From Beaufortia kweichowensis (lineage: Eukaryota; Chordata; Actinopteri; Cypriniformes; Gastromyzontidae): a DNA stretch of 64,000 bases. A program made the position numbers and the translations under genes. Every line of letters starts with the position of its first letter. The stretch's first letter is position 1. Shown one piece after another: positions 11,555 through 24,559 of the stretch. The notes beneath the pieces were generated by a model. That model ran no database searches, was not told the origin of the DNA, and saw nothing but the letters and a program-made list of their open reading frames with translations. The DNA lies in the NCBI GenBank assembly GCA_019155185.1, contig CM032794.1:8223988-8287987 (forward strand), read 5' to 3'.

Positions 11555-12164
11555 CCTAGTAATCAGGGCCAGCCTGAGCTCTGACATCCTTCTCCGGCCT
11601 GACAGGCCTCTTCCTCCTCCTCTCCTCGCTACCCAGACCAAAAGGACGAGAGAAGGATTGAGAAAGAGAGAAAATGCTTGCAAACTTCTCTCTCTTCATG
11701 TCCTGATCAGTCTCAGATGCTAGGAATTATCCTTCCTCCCTCTGCGCTGTGTTTTATTTAATGAGGGCAAAGCAAGACAGAGGAGCACTGAACACAGGGG
11801 TAGGGGATGTTGTTAGCTTTGCCGGAGTCCCTGGTGTGTGTCTGTTTGTGTGTGTGTGTGCACGTCTGGGTGCGTTTACGGAACCTCCGCGTACATGTAT
11901 GACTGTTTACGTATGATGATGTGTGTTTTCCTGTGTGTAATGTCATGTCGGCATTTCCTTCCTGCATGATCCCAAGTGTGGTTTCGCGTTTGATTGCGCG
12001 TGTGCGTGTTTGTGTGTACGCATTCCCCGCTTGGGTTAGTCGCTCCGGTTCTTGGCAGAGGCGGGCAGGTGTGAGGGGCAGAGAGAGAGAGAGTGAGAGG
12101 GAGGGCGAGAGAGAAAGGCAGAGAGGAAGTCTGTTTTATTTTATACTGCGGGCCTGTTGCTAAT

Positions 12165-12375
12165 TAATGTTTCTTGGTAGGATTCTGTCTGAGTTGAGTA
12201 ATGTTTTTGATCTTTATGCCTGATAACTGCATACCTAATGAGATTTCAAAGCTTCTCGAGATGTGTGTGCGCTGCTCCCTGCAATTATTGACAGATGCCT
12301 TTTCTCCGCCATTGGGTTCGGCACCATAAATCCTCTGGCTGTAATGAGCTTGAGAAGTGCCACCCTGCCAGTGAG
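12165..12375 (+). promoter_or_regulatory. Candidate conserved non-coding element
   Basis: A block between two GA-rich tracts has balanced composition and several homeodomain-type cores: CTAATTAA (12160-12167), CCTAATGAG, CAATTATTGACAGATG (12282-12297, containing a Meis half-site) and GTAATGAG. Inferred from motif clustering only. Confidence 0.33.
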
Positions 12376-12380
12376 CTAAT

Positions 12381-12383
<3 letters not shown>

Positions 12384-12413
<30 letters not shown>
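12384..12413. repeat. GA microsatellite, 30 bp
   Basis: Pure GA repeat of 15 units directly after the candidate element above. Confidence 0.92.
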
Positions 12414-12416
<3 letters not shown>

Positions 12417-13395
12417 GGGGGATCACGCTTCCTTGACACATTTTTTTCTTTAAATGCACTCTGCAGATGTCAGGCCCCCACTGCCAGTGTGTTAAAAAAG
12501 AAAAGAGCATGAGATAGATTGGGAAAAAGAGACGATGGAGGGATTTACAGTAAAGGGGGTGAGCTGAAGTCTTCCTTTGAGGAGAGATGAGAAGGGATGA
12601 GTAGATAGTTTCGGTCTGCGAGGCGTTTCGGGTTTCGGTCCTGTGTTAAGGTCATTTGTCTGCCTTATGTAGTTTTTATTTGAAATAGTAGTCGCGTTGT
12701 TGCCGTAGTTGACTTTGATTGATACCACTGCCCTCTCCCGCTACCCAGAGCCAGGTTTTTTTTAGCAGTTGTCTTTTTCTTTCTCATACATGTTTTTTTC
12801 TCCTTTCTTTCCTTCGTTGGCCTGTTTCCTCTTCCTTTTTAAATGAAATGGGATGGGATGGTAGAGAGAGAGTTAGAGAGAGAGAAGAGAAGAATGAAAA
12901 GAAGGGCCGGTTTGTTCTCCGGCTCCTGTGCGCACAGACACAACACTTCAGGCCTTTTTGATGGTGTCCTGAACTCGGATAGCAGGACAGGAAGAGAGAG
13001 AGCGAAAGAGAGAGAGAAAAGAGAGAAAGGCGCTCCATGCCAAACAGTCGATTTCCCCAGCTTCTCAGCACAGTCATACATCATGGACCCACCCTTCTCT
13101 CCTGACAGAATGACATGTGTCATTTATCAAACGGGCCCTTGCCAAGGAGCCCAGTGTTAGGGGTTGTCCCCCCCTCAGAGAATTGCCACTGCCTCCACGC
13201 CACTAAGGGGTCTGCACAGCCAGGGGAGGGGAGGGCAGTTTGGGGAGGGGGTGTTGTTGGACACACTGCTCCAGTAGTTTCAGTAACAATACCACTCAGA
13301 TCTCTCAATTTCACTTTTCAGATCAGATCAATTTGAATTGTTGTCAGATCTCTCAATTTTCCCACTATTACTTCATTCATTTTTGTGTGACACTT

Positions 13396-13412
13396 TGTGT
13401 GTGTGTGTGTGT
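13396..13412. repeat. TG microsatellite, 17 bp
   Basis: Short TG run in intron 1. Confidence 0.85.
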
Positions 13413-14419
13413 ACTGTTTTACCAAGTCACTTAGAGATGTTTATTGTTTATTTACTTATTTATTGATGTCACAGAACTGTCAAAAAATGTGAAACTTTTT
13501 CCAGTGACTTGTTCAATCTATTTTTTTAAATTGTCAATTATTAATTGTGGCAACAGTCTGTTTCTTAATTTCACAAAACTTTCTTTGAGACAATTGAAAA
13601 AATGAGGTGCAACAAGCCACTAGAAAATTTTGACTTGAGTTACAATTTTTTACAGTGAGGAAGTAAAGGAACCTTGCGCCAAATTCAAAAAAAAGTTGGC
13701 TTTGGCAAGGAAATGCAATATAATAACTCGCCAGTCGTCTGTAACTTTATTATGAACTGCAACATAATATATGGTTTAAATTAAATTGTAAGCATGATAA
13801 TCTGACCCTTGCTGATGTAAGTGACACGAGCGATTCAAATCAAAGTACAGAAAAACATCTGTCGCTTGTGTATCTTCTAACAGCTATTACCTACACTGAA
13901 AATCTGCCAAGTCTAGGTCGAATGGTTAAAGTCCTTTTTTATTTTGTGTATGTCATAAAACAAATATTTATGCCCAGTAAGTTTAATTGCAGTTGGCAAA
14001 TGTGGCAAAAAGTTAATTTTACTTTTTGCCTATATGTGACCTCGCCTGTGAAAAGCCAGGTAAAGTTATTTTTGTGATTTACTGTTAGAAACATTCTGAG
14101 AACATATAACCTTGATATCTTTAATGGTAACTGAGTAATGACTTGTCGAAGATGAAAATCATAATGATATAGGTTAAATCAAACTTTGATGCTTGTTATT
14201 TCATAAATAGATTTTTTTGAGACTTTAGCCTGGTTTTCACACAGGGTCACACATACGTCCAGTCACATCTTTTATTCTGATTAAAGTAAATGACGTGTCT
14301 GTGTGCAGCGAAGAGCCGTCAGGTATCACTCACAACCCAAATCTGCCGTCCTCTATCCTCCCTCTTCCCCTCCTTCTGTCCCTCCTTCTGCCTCTCCAGG
14401 GGCCTGCACGAGTGAATCG

Positions 14420-14570
14420 GAGCTCTTTCACTTTCCCATGATTCAAAGGAGCATTACTGAAGATGGATGCTCCTTAAAAAAAGAAATTGATGATGGATAC
14501 GAGGCTGGCCATGTCATTCATCATTTTGAATATTATTTAGACTGGCCGTGTAAAGCTGTAACCTGAGCAG
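14420..14570 (+). promoter_or_regulatory. Candidate conserved non-coding element with TCF/LEF-like site
   Basis: A repeat-free block with TTCAAAGG (14442-14449, reverse complement CCTTTGAA, TCF/LEF type), several ATGATGG and TCATTCATCATT cores and TTGAATATTATTTAG. It sits between a CT-rich and a GA-rich tract. The call is inferred from texture. Confidence 0.33.
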
Positions 14571-14575
14571 GGCTC

Positions 14576-14595
14576 AGAGAGAGAGAGAGAGAGAG
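14576..14595. repeat. GA microsatellite, 20 bp
   Basis: Ten GA units next to the candidate element ending at 14570. Confidence 0.88.
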
Positions 14596-15829
14596 GGAAC
14601 AAGAGAGAGCTCGGAGCAGGACGTGGGCTTCCTCTGATGGATGGGCCGAGCTCTTGCACTGTTCGTTACCAGATACCAGAGGAGCCGCACTCTTTTGCTC
14701 ACTCATTCACCCACTCACTCCTACCCAATTTTTTCATGCCTGAAAGGGCAAAAATAAAACAAGGGGTGGCGGTGCTCGAAAACAAAACATACTGTTTTTG
14801 TTTGTCATCACCGTGGCCTCGTAACCTAGGTAACCCTGTTTTTTTCCCCGTTTTTTCCTCCCCCTGCATTGCCTCACTGACACGTTTTTCATCGAGGTCG
14901 TAAAGTTTTCTTGACAGCCCCTCAGGACGAGTGACCATTGTCGTCACGGATGCGAAAAGAGCGGGAACAGCTGGGCTTCATTAGCAGGAAATGAAGCCGA
15001 CCTTTAAAGAAAGGAGAAAAAGAAGCACGTATCGGAGCGCTCTAATCGCATGTGATCCGCGCTCAACTTGCCCTAATAAAAACATTTCCGTCATGTTTTC
15101 CTTTTTGTGACCGTAAAGCGAGATTTAGAATCCTATTTTCAAAGTATCACAATCAATAAAATCAAAGTGTCTGAGAATCAGGATAACAGTTAGCTCTTGC
15201 TGTGCGCCTAAAGTTCACGGGCTGGTCAGATTCCTGTCGTCTGCGGCGGTGGCAGCTGAGCGCTCGACAATGCTTGATATATTTGTCCATTGTTGCGGTA
15301 GGGGACTACGCAACCAAAGACGTAGATACATTACGCTCTGGGCCGCATTGAAATGGGTTTGATAAATTATTTTGCTTTGTGTCAAGCGCCGCAGTCTCGT
15401 TGTTGTACATAGTGGGTATACTTGGATTTATTGTTCTAGATTTTTCCTGCACCTAAAACGTGTCCCAACTTATGAGCCCCACCCTATGACAAACTCAAAG
15501 CATGCTGAGGTTTAAACAGTCTAAATCTATACAACCCTATAGGTTTCTATTGCACATAGAAACCCCTGCACTCTTCTGAGGAGGGCTGAAAGCTCAGGTC
15601 AAACTGTTCAGAGAGGTTCAAACCCATTTCAGCGAAAAAAAGAAACAGAAAGAGAGAGAGAGCGAGTATGCAAGAAAGCATAGGGGCGTGAGGAAAAGCA
15701 AAAACAGGATGGAGAGAATAGGTTGTTTTGTTTTCGTATGCTCTATTTCTTCCCCTTCCTAGTACCCCTGTCTCTCTCCCTCCCTCACTCTCCCTCTCTC
15801 TCTTTTTTCCAGTTTTATAGCAGGAGACA

Positions 15830-16025
15830 TGATTTATTGTGGCCATCCATCTCTGGGTCTCATCCATCACCTCCTGGTTGCTAGGCAATCATGGCAGCAG
15901 CTGTTTGCTTTGACTCAGACAGAGGCACTGTCAATCAAGACAGGCAGGTGAAAAGCATTAGAAACACGCTATTGTCAGACGGAATAATTAATCAAAGGCA
16001 AGAAAGATAATTAAAAAGATATGAC
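15830..16025 (+). promoter_or_regulatory. Candidate enhancer with RFX X-box and perfect Pbx-Meis decamer
   Basis: GTTGCTAGGCAAT (15877-15889) is close to a complete RFX X-box. CTGTCAATCA (15928-15937) is the exact reverse complement of the Pbx-Meis decamer TGATTGACAG. ATAATTAATCAAAGG follows near 15985. The block is repeat-free and is bordered on the right by a very long CT tract. Regulatory function is inferred; the motif identities are read directly. Confidence 0.42.
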
Positions 16026-16124
16026 CCTTGCTAGCACTTGCTCAGGGTTGCCTGAGAAGAGAGCGAAGAGGGAGAAAAGAGGGATAGGAAGAGACTGGAA
16101 GGAAGGAAAGCACTGGTGTGTGGC

Positions 16125-16253
<129 letters not shown>

Positions 16254-16407
16254 ACTCGGTCTCTCTCGCTCTCAAACACAGTGAGGGAGTGGAGCAGAGG
16301 AAGATAAAGCTCACACTCTCCGTCACTAGACCAGGTTGTAATTAATTAAAAAGAGATCGGAGGAGAAAAAGAGAGGGGAGAGAAATAATAAAAGGGCTGG
16401 CGGAGGA

Positions 16408-16410
<3 letters not shown>

Positions 16411-16465
<55 letters not shown>
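16411..16465. repeat. GA microsatellite, 55 bp
   Basis: About 27 uninterrupted GA units. It is complementary to the CT tract at 16128-16252 on the same strand. Confidence 0.97.
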
Positions 16466-16468
<3 letters not shown>

Positions 16469-18359
16469 CCACATGAAAGGGTTGAGTACCTCGCTCTGAT
16501 ACGAGCAAATGCTACAAACGCGTACTTAAAAGTGTTCCTCTTCAAATCCATGTCGCTAGCTCTCCTGTGTGCCTGAGCGTGTGTCTGTGTGTGTACGTGC
16601 TGAGACTTTCCCACAAAGCCTCGGGCCTACACAGTGTGCCTTCTTTAACTCTAGCTTAAGATGTCTCTGTTGCAACACACACACACACATGCTAATGTTA
16701 TTCTAAGAGGGAAGGCAGGACTGTTATTTGGGTACAGTGAGTGACTGACAGCCCTTCAGCATAGAACGATGAGCACAGATCGGGTGTTGGGATACTTACA
16801 CGGGGGCCGGTTCTCATGTAATGCAGATAAGCATCTTGTTTTACCTTTTTTTACCCGTGTCAGTAATTAAAAGGGTTTAGAACAGGCACTTCGGTTAAAG
16901 AAAATCATTGATATATTTAACCTGCTGTTTGTATGGAATAGAAAAGGTTCACTCACTGCGAGACATTAAACTAACTGGCTGTGTAGGAAATTGGTTGCCT
17001 GGGACAACAAACATGTGAGCAGTTTAGCGGTCACTAAAATACTCGACTGTTGCATGCTTTTTTTTGTGTTGCAATATTGTATGTATTTCTGAGTCACAGT
17101 ACATTAAAACTGTATTCTTTATTTAATATATGTAATCACATTTGTTTAGCAATTTTTTCTGCAATTGAATTTGGTGCTTTGTGCAATTATATTGCACATT
17201 CTGGGTTTGGATTTCAGAAATAGATCAAAATAGAAATAATAGAAATTATTATTATTATTAGAAATAATTAAGCGCACTTTGACTTTAAGCTACAGCCGCA
17301 GACTTGCTCTGCATATTCTCCGAAAAAATATTTACAGAAAAAAGTAAAACTAAAATGATTGATTCTTTAATACAGAACTGAAGAGTTTGATACTGTATAC
17401 TTGAAAATCTCGATCAGCCACCCATACTGTGTAATCATTTAAAGTAACATGGTGTGTGAAGTGTTTGTGCCTGTGTCTCTGTTCACTTGGTTAGACAGCA
17501 GTGTCTCCTGCACCTACATGTCTCTTGAGGTAATGTGAGGTCATGTTGCCTCTAGCAGCAGCTCTCCCATGGGCTTGTCTTTTTGTCTCTGTCTGTCTCT
17601 CTCTCTCTCTTTCTCGCTCTTTCTACATCATTTCTTTCTACACACATAGATAAGACCCAGAACAGTGCGCTCACGTCTCAAACCAAAACGCTTTCCTAAA
17701 CGTTGCCTTTTTTTTCAAGGTTCCTTAGAAATCTCTGTATTCACATAGCAGTCTCTCATTTTACTTTAATGTTGATTCAGAATGGGAATAGAGGGTGTAA
17801 AAACATGAATATAGTCTTTCCCGTATGCTAGGTTAAACATAAGGGTGAGCATTCATGCTTTATGTTGTAAGTAGTGTTTGGTTAGTCATTATCAGATAAA
17901 AGACTCGCTCTAATCTTCTCACACAGGTGCAGGCTGAGAGTCCAGTCAAAACACAGTAAAACACACTCCCAGACAAACCGCTGAGACGGTTTGCCCTTTG
18001 TGTAAATGTAGAAAAAATAGCTTTAGTCTTTAGCGTCGACTCGCACCGCAAATATGATTCAGATAGACATGACTGCTTTCAGATCTTCTCAACATACCTT
18101 TCTGATAAAATTATAGAGATGGAAATGTCAAGGCTATTAGCTCGGTGTGAATGTTAGAATGTCTGTTCACAGGAAGGTTGTTTTGTTCATGCCGCATCGG
18201 GCTAGTGTTTTATATATTTGAAATAAAGCAAAATAAATATTTAGTAAACTAATACAGCTTTTCTTTTTTGCATTTTGTGTTTGAGACTTTCCTTTTAATT
18301 GACACTGATGTTTTTACTTTTAATTGACAGACCGTAGAGATTCAACCATTCATCATGTA

Positions 18360-18376
18360 TTTTTTTTTTTTTTTTT
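18360..18376. repeat. Poly-T run, 17 bp
   Basis: A homopolymer T tract. It could be a remnant of a retroposed tail in reverse orientation, but I see no attached element. Confidence 0.8.
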
Positions 18377-20062
18377 ACGTAGACAATTCTCTTTGAAAGG
18401 TAGTTTATGTTAGGCGCAAATGACCGTGTTTAAAATGTTTTCTTAGCCTTCCCTGCTTGGTACATAATCAATTGTAAGTTCAGTCACTGGGTCTCGGTAA
18501 ATGTGTAGCTAAATGGCTTATCAGCATAATCTCTCTTTGTCGTTGCAGTTATGTCAAACATGGATTTAAGTGATTTATTGAGTCACTGTGAGGTTATATA
18601 TTGACCTGGTCCTGGGTCAGTCCCTAAAGCACAGCTCCTGTAAACATTACACTAACCTAAACAACTAATTGTAGATGTAAATTTTATCTGCTCCAATTTC
18701 GTTTGACAAATCCTTAATGTTAAAAACAATGCCAAATACAAAATGAAACAAAATATTCAAAATAGCCTGAAGGTTATTAACTGAGTACAACTGGACTGTA
18801 AATATGATCTTCCCTTAAAAAATCGCTTTGGGGCAGCTGTGTTTTTTCCAGTCTTATTGAGTTGCACTCTTTTAGACATGGCCTTGAAGTCCTCTGGCAT
18901 CACATCTGTGAGCTACAGGCGCGAAACACATTAACAACAAAAATTAAAATAACATATGTGTCCAAAAACGACTTTAAATGAATGCAAATCATTTTAAATG
19001 CAATGTTGCTTAGTTTTTTAGTGTTTTTTTTTTTTGCATATTTAAAATTATTTTAAAACTATAAAATAATTTAAGTAGTACAGTAATTGTATTATTATTT
19101 GCTGCATACATTCAAGTATATTTTTATGTAGCAATTTATATATTTTTTAAATGAGCTATTTATATATTTTTAATTCCCTCTTCTGTGAAACATGGCTTTT
19201 AACAAGTGCTTTTTCTAAAATATTCTCATCTTTGCAGTATTTCACTTTAAGAAATGAATAAGTGCGCTTTACTCCTGCCTCTCTTCTGCGGCTGTCCGTG
19301 GCACTTTCCGATGACGGTCCACATCACGTCTGGTGTGTGCTCAGAGGATGTCCCTCTCTTGGCTGATAAGGCCCCCACTGTTTATGAATTCCTCAAGCTC
19401 GATCCAGTCACCCAACCCTGGAATTCAGTGGGGGAAAATCTCTTTACTCCCACTTATGTGTGTAAAACCACAAATGGCATGGCGCTGGCGATCATACCGC
19501 TTACCTTCATCATAATGTGTTACGTATACACATGTATGCGTGAGCATTCATTTGTAATTAAATTCCATTCATGCTGGACATGAGTGTAGCGGTTTAGTCA
19601 TGACTCTGCAGCTGTCTCAGTATGTCCATACACACTCCCAGCAACTGTCACAAACCACTCCTTCACCATCATAACACATACACACTGCTTTCCTCTTGCC
19701 CGAATTATTTTTTAAATTATTTTTCTGTGTGTGCTGTTATTACTAATTCTGTGTTTCGTTTTACAGGACACAAGTTCATGTCCAATCACAAAGGGACTTT
19801 CAATTTTTCATCATTCCTCTGTTAGTAGTTTCCATTTCTATTGAAGACTGAGGGGAGAAACAATCTGTTATTCCTCTATGTTTTGTGTGTGTGTGTATAT
19901 GTGTGTGTTGGGACTGCTGTGGCAGTGTGTTTGCTTATCTGTCCATCGTGACACAGGGAACTGCGCTACATTAATACCTGCGATAGGGACTGTCTGCCTC
20001 GCACCTCTCTACAATGCAGATAAGCTTCAGCTCTGGAGGATTATCAACAGAGCCTGCATATA

Positions 20063-20087
20063 TACACACACACAAACACACACACAT
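20063..20087. repeat. CA microsatellite
   Basis: CA-rich run of about 25 bp with one A interruption. Confidence 0.85.
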
Positions 20088-20423
20088 GCTTTATTTATTG
20101 TTTGGAGGTGCTGCAAGAAGGGAGAGAGTGTAGAAGTGGTAGTGGAAAAAATGTGAGACTGGGGAGAAGATGGTATCAAGCAAAAATTGGCAAACTTTAG
20201 AGTCTTTTTTAATCTTCCCTGATGCGTGTACACACTCAAACAAAGATTTGTTCAGGAAGATGGGAGTATTCAGGCTGTCTGTTTTTGTCTTGCAGGTTTT
20301 TCTTTTTACTGGAGTGAAGGGTGGTAATGTTTTAAAAGATTGATGATAACAATATATTTGTGTTTTTAACATTAGATATAAACTTAAACAAAATATAAAC
20401 TTAAGTTAAAACCAATGTTAAAT

Positions 20424-20495
20424 CTGTGGTCTAGTGGTTAGCACATATTTATAATGTGGCATTCTTATGTAGGAAATCCAAGTTCCAGTCACATA
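20424..20495 (+). mobile_element. tRNA-derived SINE relic (tRNA-Glu-like head)
   Basis: The stretch CTGTGGTCTAGTGGTTAGCA contains GTGGTCTAGTGGTTAG, identical to the D-arm/A-box region of eukaryotic tRNA-Glu. A degraded B-box AGTTCCAGTC lies at 20481-20490 (compare GGTTCGANTC), about 53 bp downstream, where a tRNA would have about 44. Acceptor stem and anticodon arm do not fold properly, so it is not a working tRNA. It is best read as the 5' head of an old tRNA-derived SINE or a tRNA pseudogene; the 3' end of the element cannot be placed. Confidence 0.5.
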
Positions 20496-21291
20496 AATTG
20501 TAAAGTGGCAAAAGTAAAATGAATAAAAATGTTGTTAATTATTTGTGCTGTCCATGAACTAAGTAATTTTTATTCTCGCTAGTTTCTCATCATTTTGTTA
20601 GACAAAGGAGGAAGGTAGGGATTTGCAAAACTACATATGTGGAGCAACATTTTTTAAGAGTTGTAGTTTCGATTTGACATGATGATTAAAGCCGGTGGCA
20701 GAACACAATATATCAAAAATAACAAAAAAATGACAAGATACAGCAATGGTCGAAACAATTCATCTGCTTGTATAAAGCGACGGCGTCTGTGCTTTAAAAG
20801 CGATGTTGTTGTTTTTTTATACTATATTCGACCATCATCACCCCTCCCTAGGGAGGGGTTGTGTGTACTCTTCATGGCTCAGGTACAGTCATATTCATAG
20901 TGTGTCTTATTTTTTGTATGACTGTATGGTTGACTTGACAGAATAGTTCTTTGTAGCCTTTCATAGCATGCAGCCGTCTGTGCTGTAGGTTATTGCGGGA
21001 ACCGTGGTTTTTGTTTGCAGCCGTGAGTTGTGTGCAGAATATGTGTGTGGTATTGATTGTATTGTGGTGGTATTGTGAGGTTCATGGCCGTGGCGTAGTT
21101 CTCTGTGCTCCCCTGTGGAGTTCCATCCTGCAAACACAATGCTAGGTGGTAACTCTTCCTCATCCTTACTGCGCTTACAGCAGACACACTGATTAGCCTT
21201 TGTGCGTGTGTTTGTGCACATTTCATCCACTGTGTGATTAATTTACAAAACATTCCCATCAAGAACACTCAGAGGAAAAGATGCAATATTT

Positions 21292-21359
21292 CACACACAC
21301 ACACACACACACACATATGGAAGCAAACATTTACTCTTGCGTGCGCACACACACACACA
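21292..21359. repeat. Two CA microsatellites
   Basis: Pure CA runs at 21292-21314 and 21346-21359, separated by 31 bp of unrelated sequence. Confidence 0.9.
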
Positions 21360-21589
21360 AACTCCCACTTTAATTGGGTACGGAGAGGTTAATGATCTTC
21401 CCGAGCATAAGCCCTGAGGGTGTGTGTATGTGTGTTTTTAAATGGCAGTTTAAAAGAGCTTGTACATCTAAACATCTAAATATCAGCCGTTAGTTCTTTG
21501 ATGCACTTTCTCAAACACACACACAGAGGGCCTGTTTTTTTATGCTTAAAGTTTCTAGGATCACTCTCTTTAGTGTGCTGCATTTGTGT

Positions 21590-21830
21590 TCGTTTGCCAT
21601 TGTGTGATAATGAGATAATTAAATGTGGCGTCCCTCTTCCTGCTATATTTCATACCCCCCTTCTTGGAGCCGTAGAACAGACCAGGCCTTTGAAATGGAT
21701 ACTCTATCAGTTCCCAGTCCAGATCAGTGGCCCTGCGGCCCCCAGGACTCAAGGCGGAGGGGGAAGAGGGCCCTGCGGCTTAACCAATCAAAGCACAGCC
21801 TTCCATAAGAGGTGTTGATGGCAATGGAGC
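21590..21830 (+). promoter_or_regulatory. Candidate conserved non-coding element
   Basis: A repeat-free block beginning with TGATAATGAGATAATTAAATG (around 21605), with higher GC and balanced composition towards 21810. Short open frames on both strands are not convincing. The call is inferred from texture. Confidence 0.28.
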
Positions 21831-22324
21831 ACTAGCTATCCATCATTCACCATGATTTTAGGAATAACTTGTCTGTAATGCAATATCAAAGTAAACGAAT
21901 GCCCTTTTAGAGCGAATGCCATTTTAAAAGATCTAGGGTTGCATTTTAATTTCAGTCATGCAATAAATCATAGAAAGACAAACAGAATAATCACTGTTTT
22001 ATTCTAAATAAGAGCTCAGGTTTTGAGATATCAAATTAAGGAGAAAATATGCAGGGTGCAATGTGACGCCGAGCAAAACAAACCTCATAGAAGAGTTATG
22101 AATTTTGATTGATTCACAGCGGTTATATAGAACCCCAAATTTCTGAGAGTTTATTTCACAATTTTAAACAAATAATAATTTACACTTTAATGGTGTTTTT
22201 ATGCAATAAACACATCAAAGCATGTCTAGTATGAATTAATAACGCAATAATTTTTTTCAGTGTTCATGTGTTCATTGCCATATTTATTATTAATTGTTTA
22301 AATGTAGTGTTTGGGTAATGGCTT

Positions 22325-22376
22325 TATTCATTTAAACAATTTATGTTATGTTATTCATTTAAACAATTTATTTATG
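22325..22376. repeat. Short tandem duplication
   Basis: ATTCATTTAAACAATTTAT occurs twice, spaced about 27 bp apart, in AT-rich intron sequence. Confidence 0.8.
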
Positions 22377-23639
22377 CTTTGCATTTTAGGAAAAACAATT
22401 ACATTATTAAACGTCCTTTAAAACAGGATAAAACTGTTAAAACTTAATGATTTGATTCAATGAACCAAACAGTCAATATATTCCACCCTTCTTCTGTATT
22501 TCTGTTTGTGTGTGTGTGTCAGGATTGGTGGTGTCTTAATTGCACATCCTGTTTACATCCTATTGTGTTTCATTTCGGCACGTAGCACACAAGTGCCATT
22601 TTCCCTTCGCCCTGTGCTTTCTTCTATATGTGTATTGTATAGATTTTTCTCTCTTACTGTACATGTATAAAATTGACACAAAGAGAGTGGGAGAAAAGGG
22701 CAGAAGATAAAGATAGAGAAATAATGACTCCATAGCGTCACTGTGACCTGGCGTAGCTGGCCGACATTTTTAAGCATCTCAAAGCAAAGGTCCACGGCAG
22801 TGCCGGGACAGCTGTAAGAAGAGCTGTTCTCTTGTTAACAGTGGAAGCCTGTAAAGAGAGAGAACAGGGTCCTCTGCCCTGGGCCCGGTTTTATGAGCTG
22901 AGAGAATGTACTGCCAGAGCCATGTCTGCTTATCTGGAAAAAATAGAAAGCCAGAAAGAATAAAATGAGGTTTCAGGCTTCGGTTTCATACAATCACTGA
23001 GGAGAATTTGCTATTTGCAACATTTTAATTCCCCTCCTCTCTCAATCTTTCTCTCAATCTTTCTCTCAGTTTCCCTTTACTTTCTGGTGTCTTTATGTTT
23101 GTGTGTTTTTCCTCTGGCTATTTCCTCAGAGTTCTGGGAATTTTGTGGGAGAAAAAAGTAAATACATTTTTAATAGACCACCAGCATATTTCCCCACCCT
23201 TATTAAATATGTGATATTAGGATCTTAAATCTGTTGTCAGCTACAGTGGGTGTGTTAGGGTGTGTGTGTATCTCTCTCTCTGTGGAGGGGCTGTGATGGC
23301 TTGTTTTCTTATTGCATCATTAGTTGAGGGGGTTGTGTGTTTACCAGGGCAGGCTGAACATTGTGGACATTAATGTGTCCTCCTGCGGTTTATGAGCCAT
23401 TCAGAACACGTGCACACACATACACACACATGTGCGATCGACAGTTCACGTGACAATACACTGTACAGTCGAAAGAATTCACACGCACAATATTCTGTAG
23501 CCTCAAGCCACATTTTTTTATTTTCAGTATAAAGAGGTGAAACGTCGTATTGGTTCTTCTGTTGACGTCCACAGCTGTGTCAATGTAAAGTAACTGTGGG
23601 GATGTATAAAATTAGCAGAAGGCACTTTTGACTCAGGGT

Positions 23640-23820
23640 TCAAGGCTCTGTCGTTGGCACAGTAAACAATTGAATATTATTTAGATGCATCCCAAAGACA
23701 GCCGTTGATATGCAGCCTAACAGTGTAACATTTCTGCCCTCTGCTTTTCATTAATATCAGAGATTGAGCGCAGTATTAGCCCATAGCAGCTGCGACAAGA
23801 TGACACATACACACTCAGAA
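23640..23820 (+). promoter_or_regulatory. Candidate conserved non-coding element
   Basis: A repeat-free block with AACAATTGAATATTATTTAG near 23667 (Sox-like AACAAT), GTTGATATGCAG and CATTAATATCAG. Its balanced texture contrasts with the AT-rich intron around it. Inference only. Confidence 0.3.
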
Positions 23821-24189
23821 TGAGCAAATCAAAGACATTATGTTGTTTTCCCCTGCCAAGACCTAGAGAATATCTTTCTCTCCAGTGATGCAAGTTGAAT
23901 ATTCATTTCACTGGTCAACCGTGGTTAAAAAATAGTAGCAGGCTACTGTTTCCTATTACGTTTCCTGTTACATTTCCTGTTCTGTGCTTTTGCAGCTGAG
24001 CATACAAAAAATTGTTAGTGCAATACTTTGTCTGAACACGACTGATCTCAGATCTGTTATCCATTGCATTTTTAAGTACAAACCTGACCCCATGGGCGGC
24101 TGTGAACAGTTACATTGCTGTGAACAGTGTCTCTCTTTAAACTGACTGTTTTAACAGCGGAAGGGAGGGGGCAGTATGGGGGAGGTGGT

Positions 24190-24340
24190 GTTGGGTGCAC
24201 ATCACTTTTTATTAGCTTAATAAATCACCTTTGTTGTCAATCAAGGCACAGAGAATAATTGGATATGGTTGAAGCCTTGCGTGATGGATTATAAATCATT
24301 CCAGATTAAATTAAAAGATAATGCACAAACTTAATGGTTT
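24190..24340 (+). promoter_or_regulatory. Candidate enhancer with adjoining Sox and Pbx-Meis sites
   Basis: CCTTTGTTG (24228-24236, Sox/HMG type) overlaps TGTCAATCA (24235-24243), the reverse complement of Pbx-Meis core TGATTGACA. ATAATTGG and TAAATCATT cores follow within 70 bp. The block is free of simple repeats. Function inferred. Confidence 0.38.
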
Positions 24341-24559
24341 GTGTTTTGCAGTCTAAATTGCCTCCGAGCAGTGTTGTTTTCTCGCTTTATTGTGCGCCGT
24401 TTTTCTCCCCCTCTAAAACCCTGCACTCTTCCCAGCCTTTTCGCCTGTGCCACTTCACCATATCTAGCGCCGTGTCTTTATTTTCTATGATGTGTCCAGG
24501 TGTCGGCGTGTTGTTTCTGCGTCTGCTTTTGTTTAGATTATGTGTCTGTGTTTTCACGT

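Noticed and set aside
20424..20495. Functional tRNA-Glu gene
   Set aside because: Only the A-box region matches; anticodon arm, B-box and acceptor stem are degraded or misplaced.
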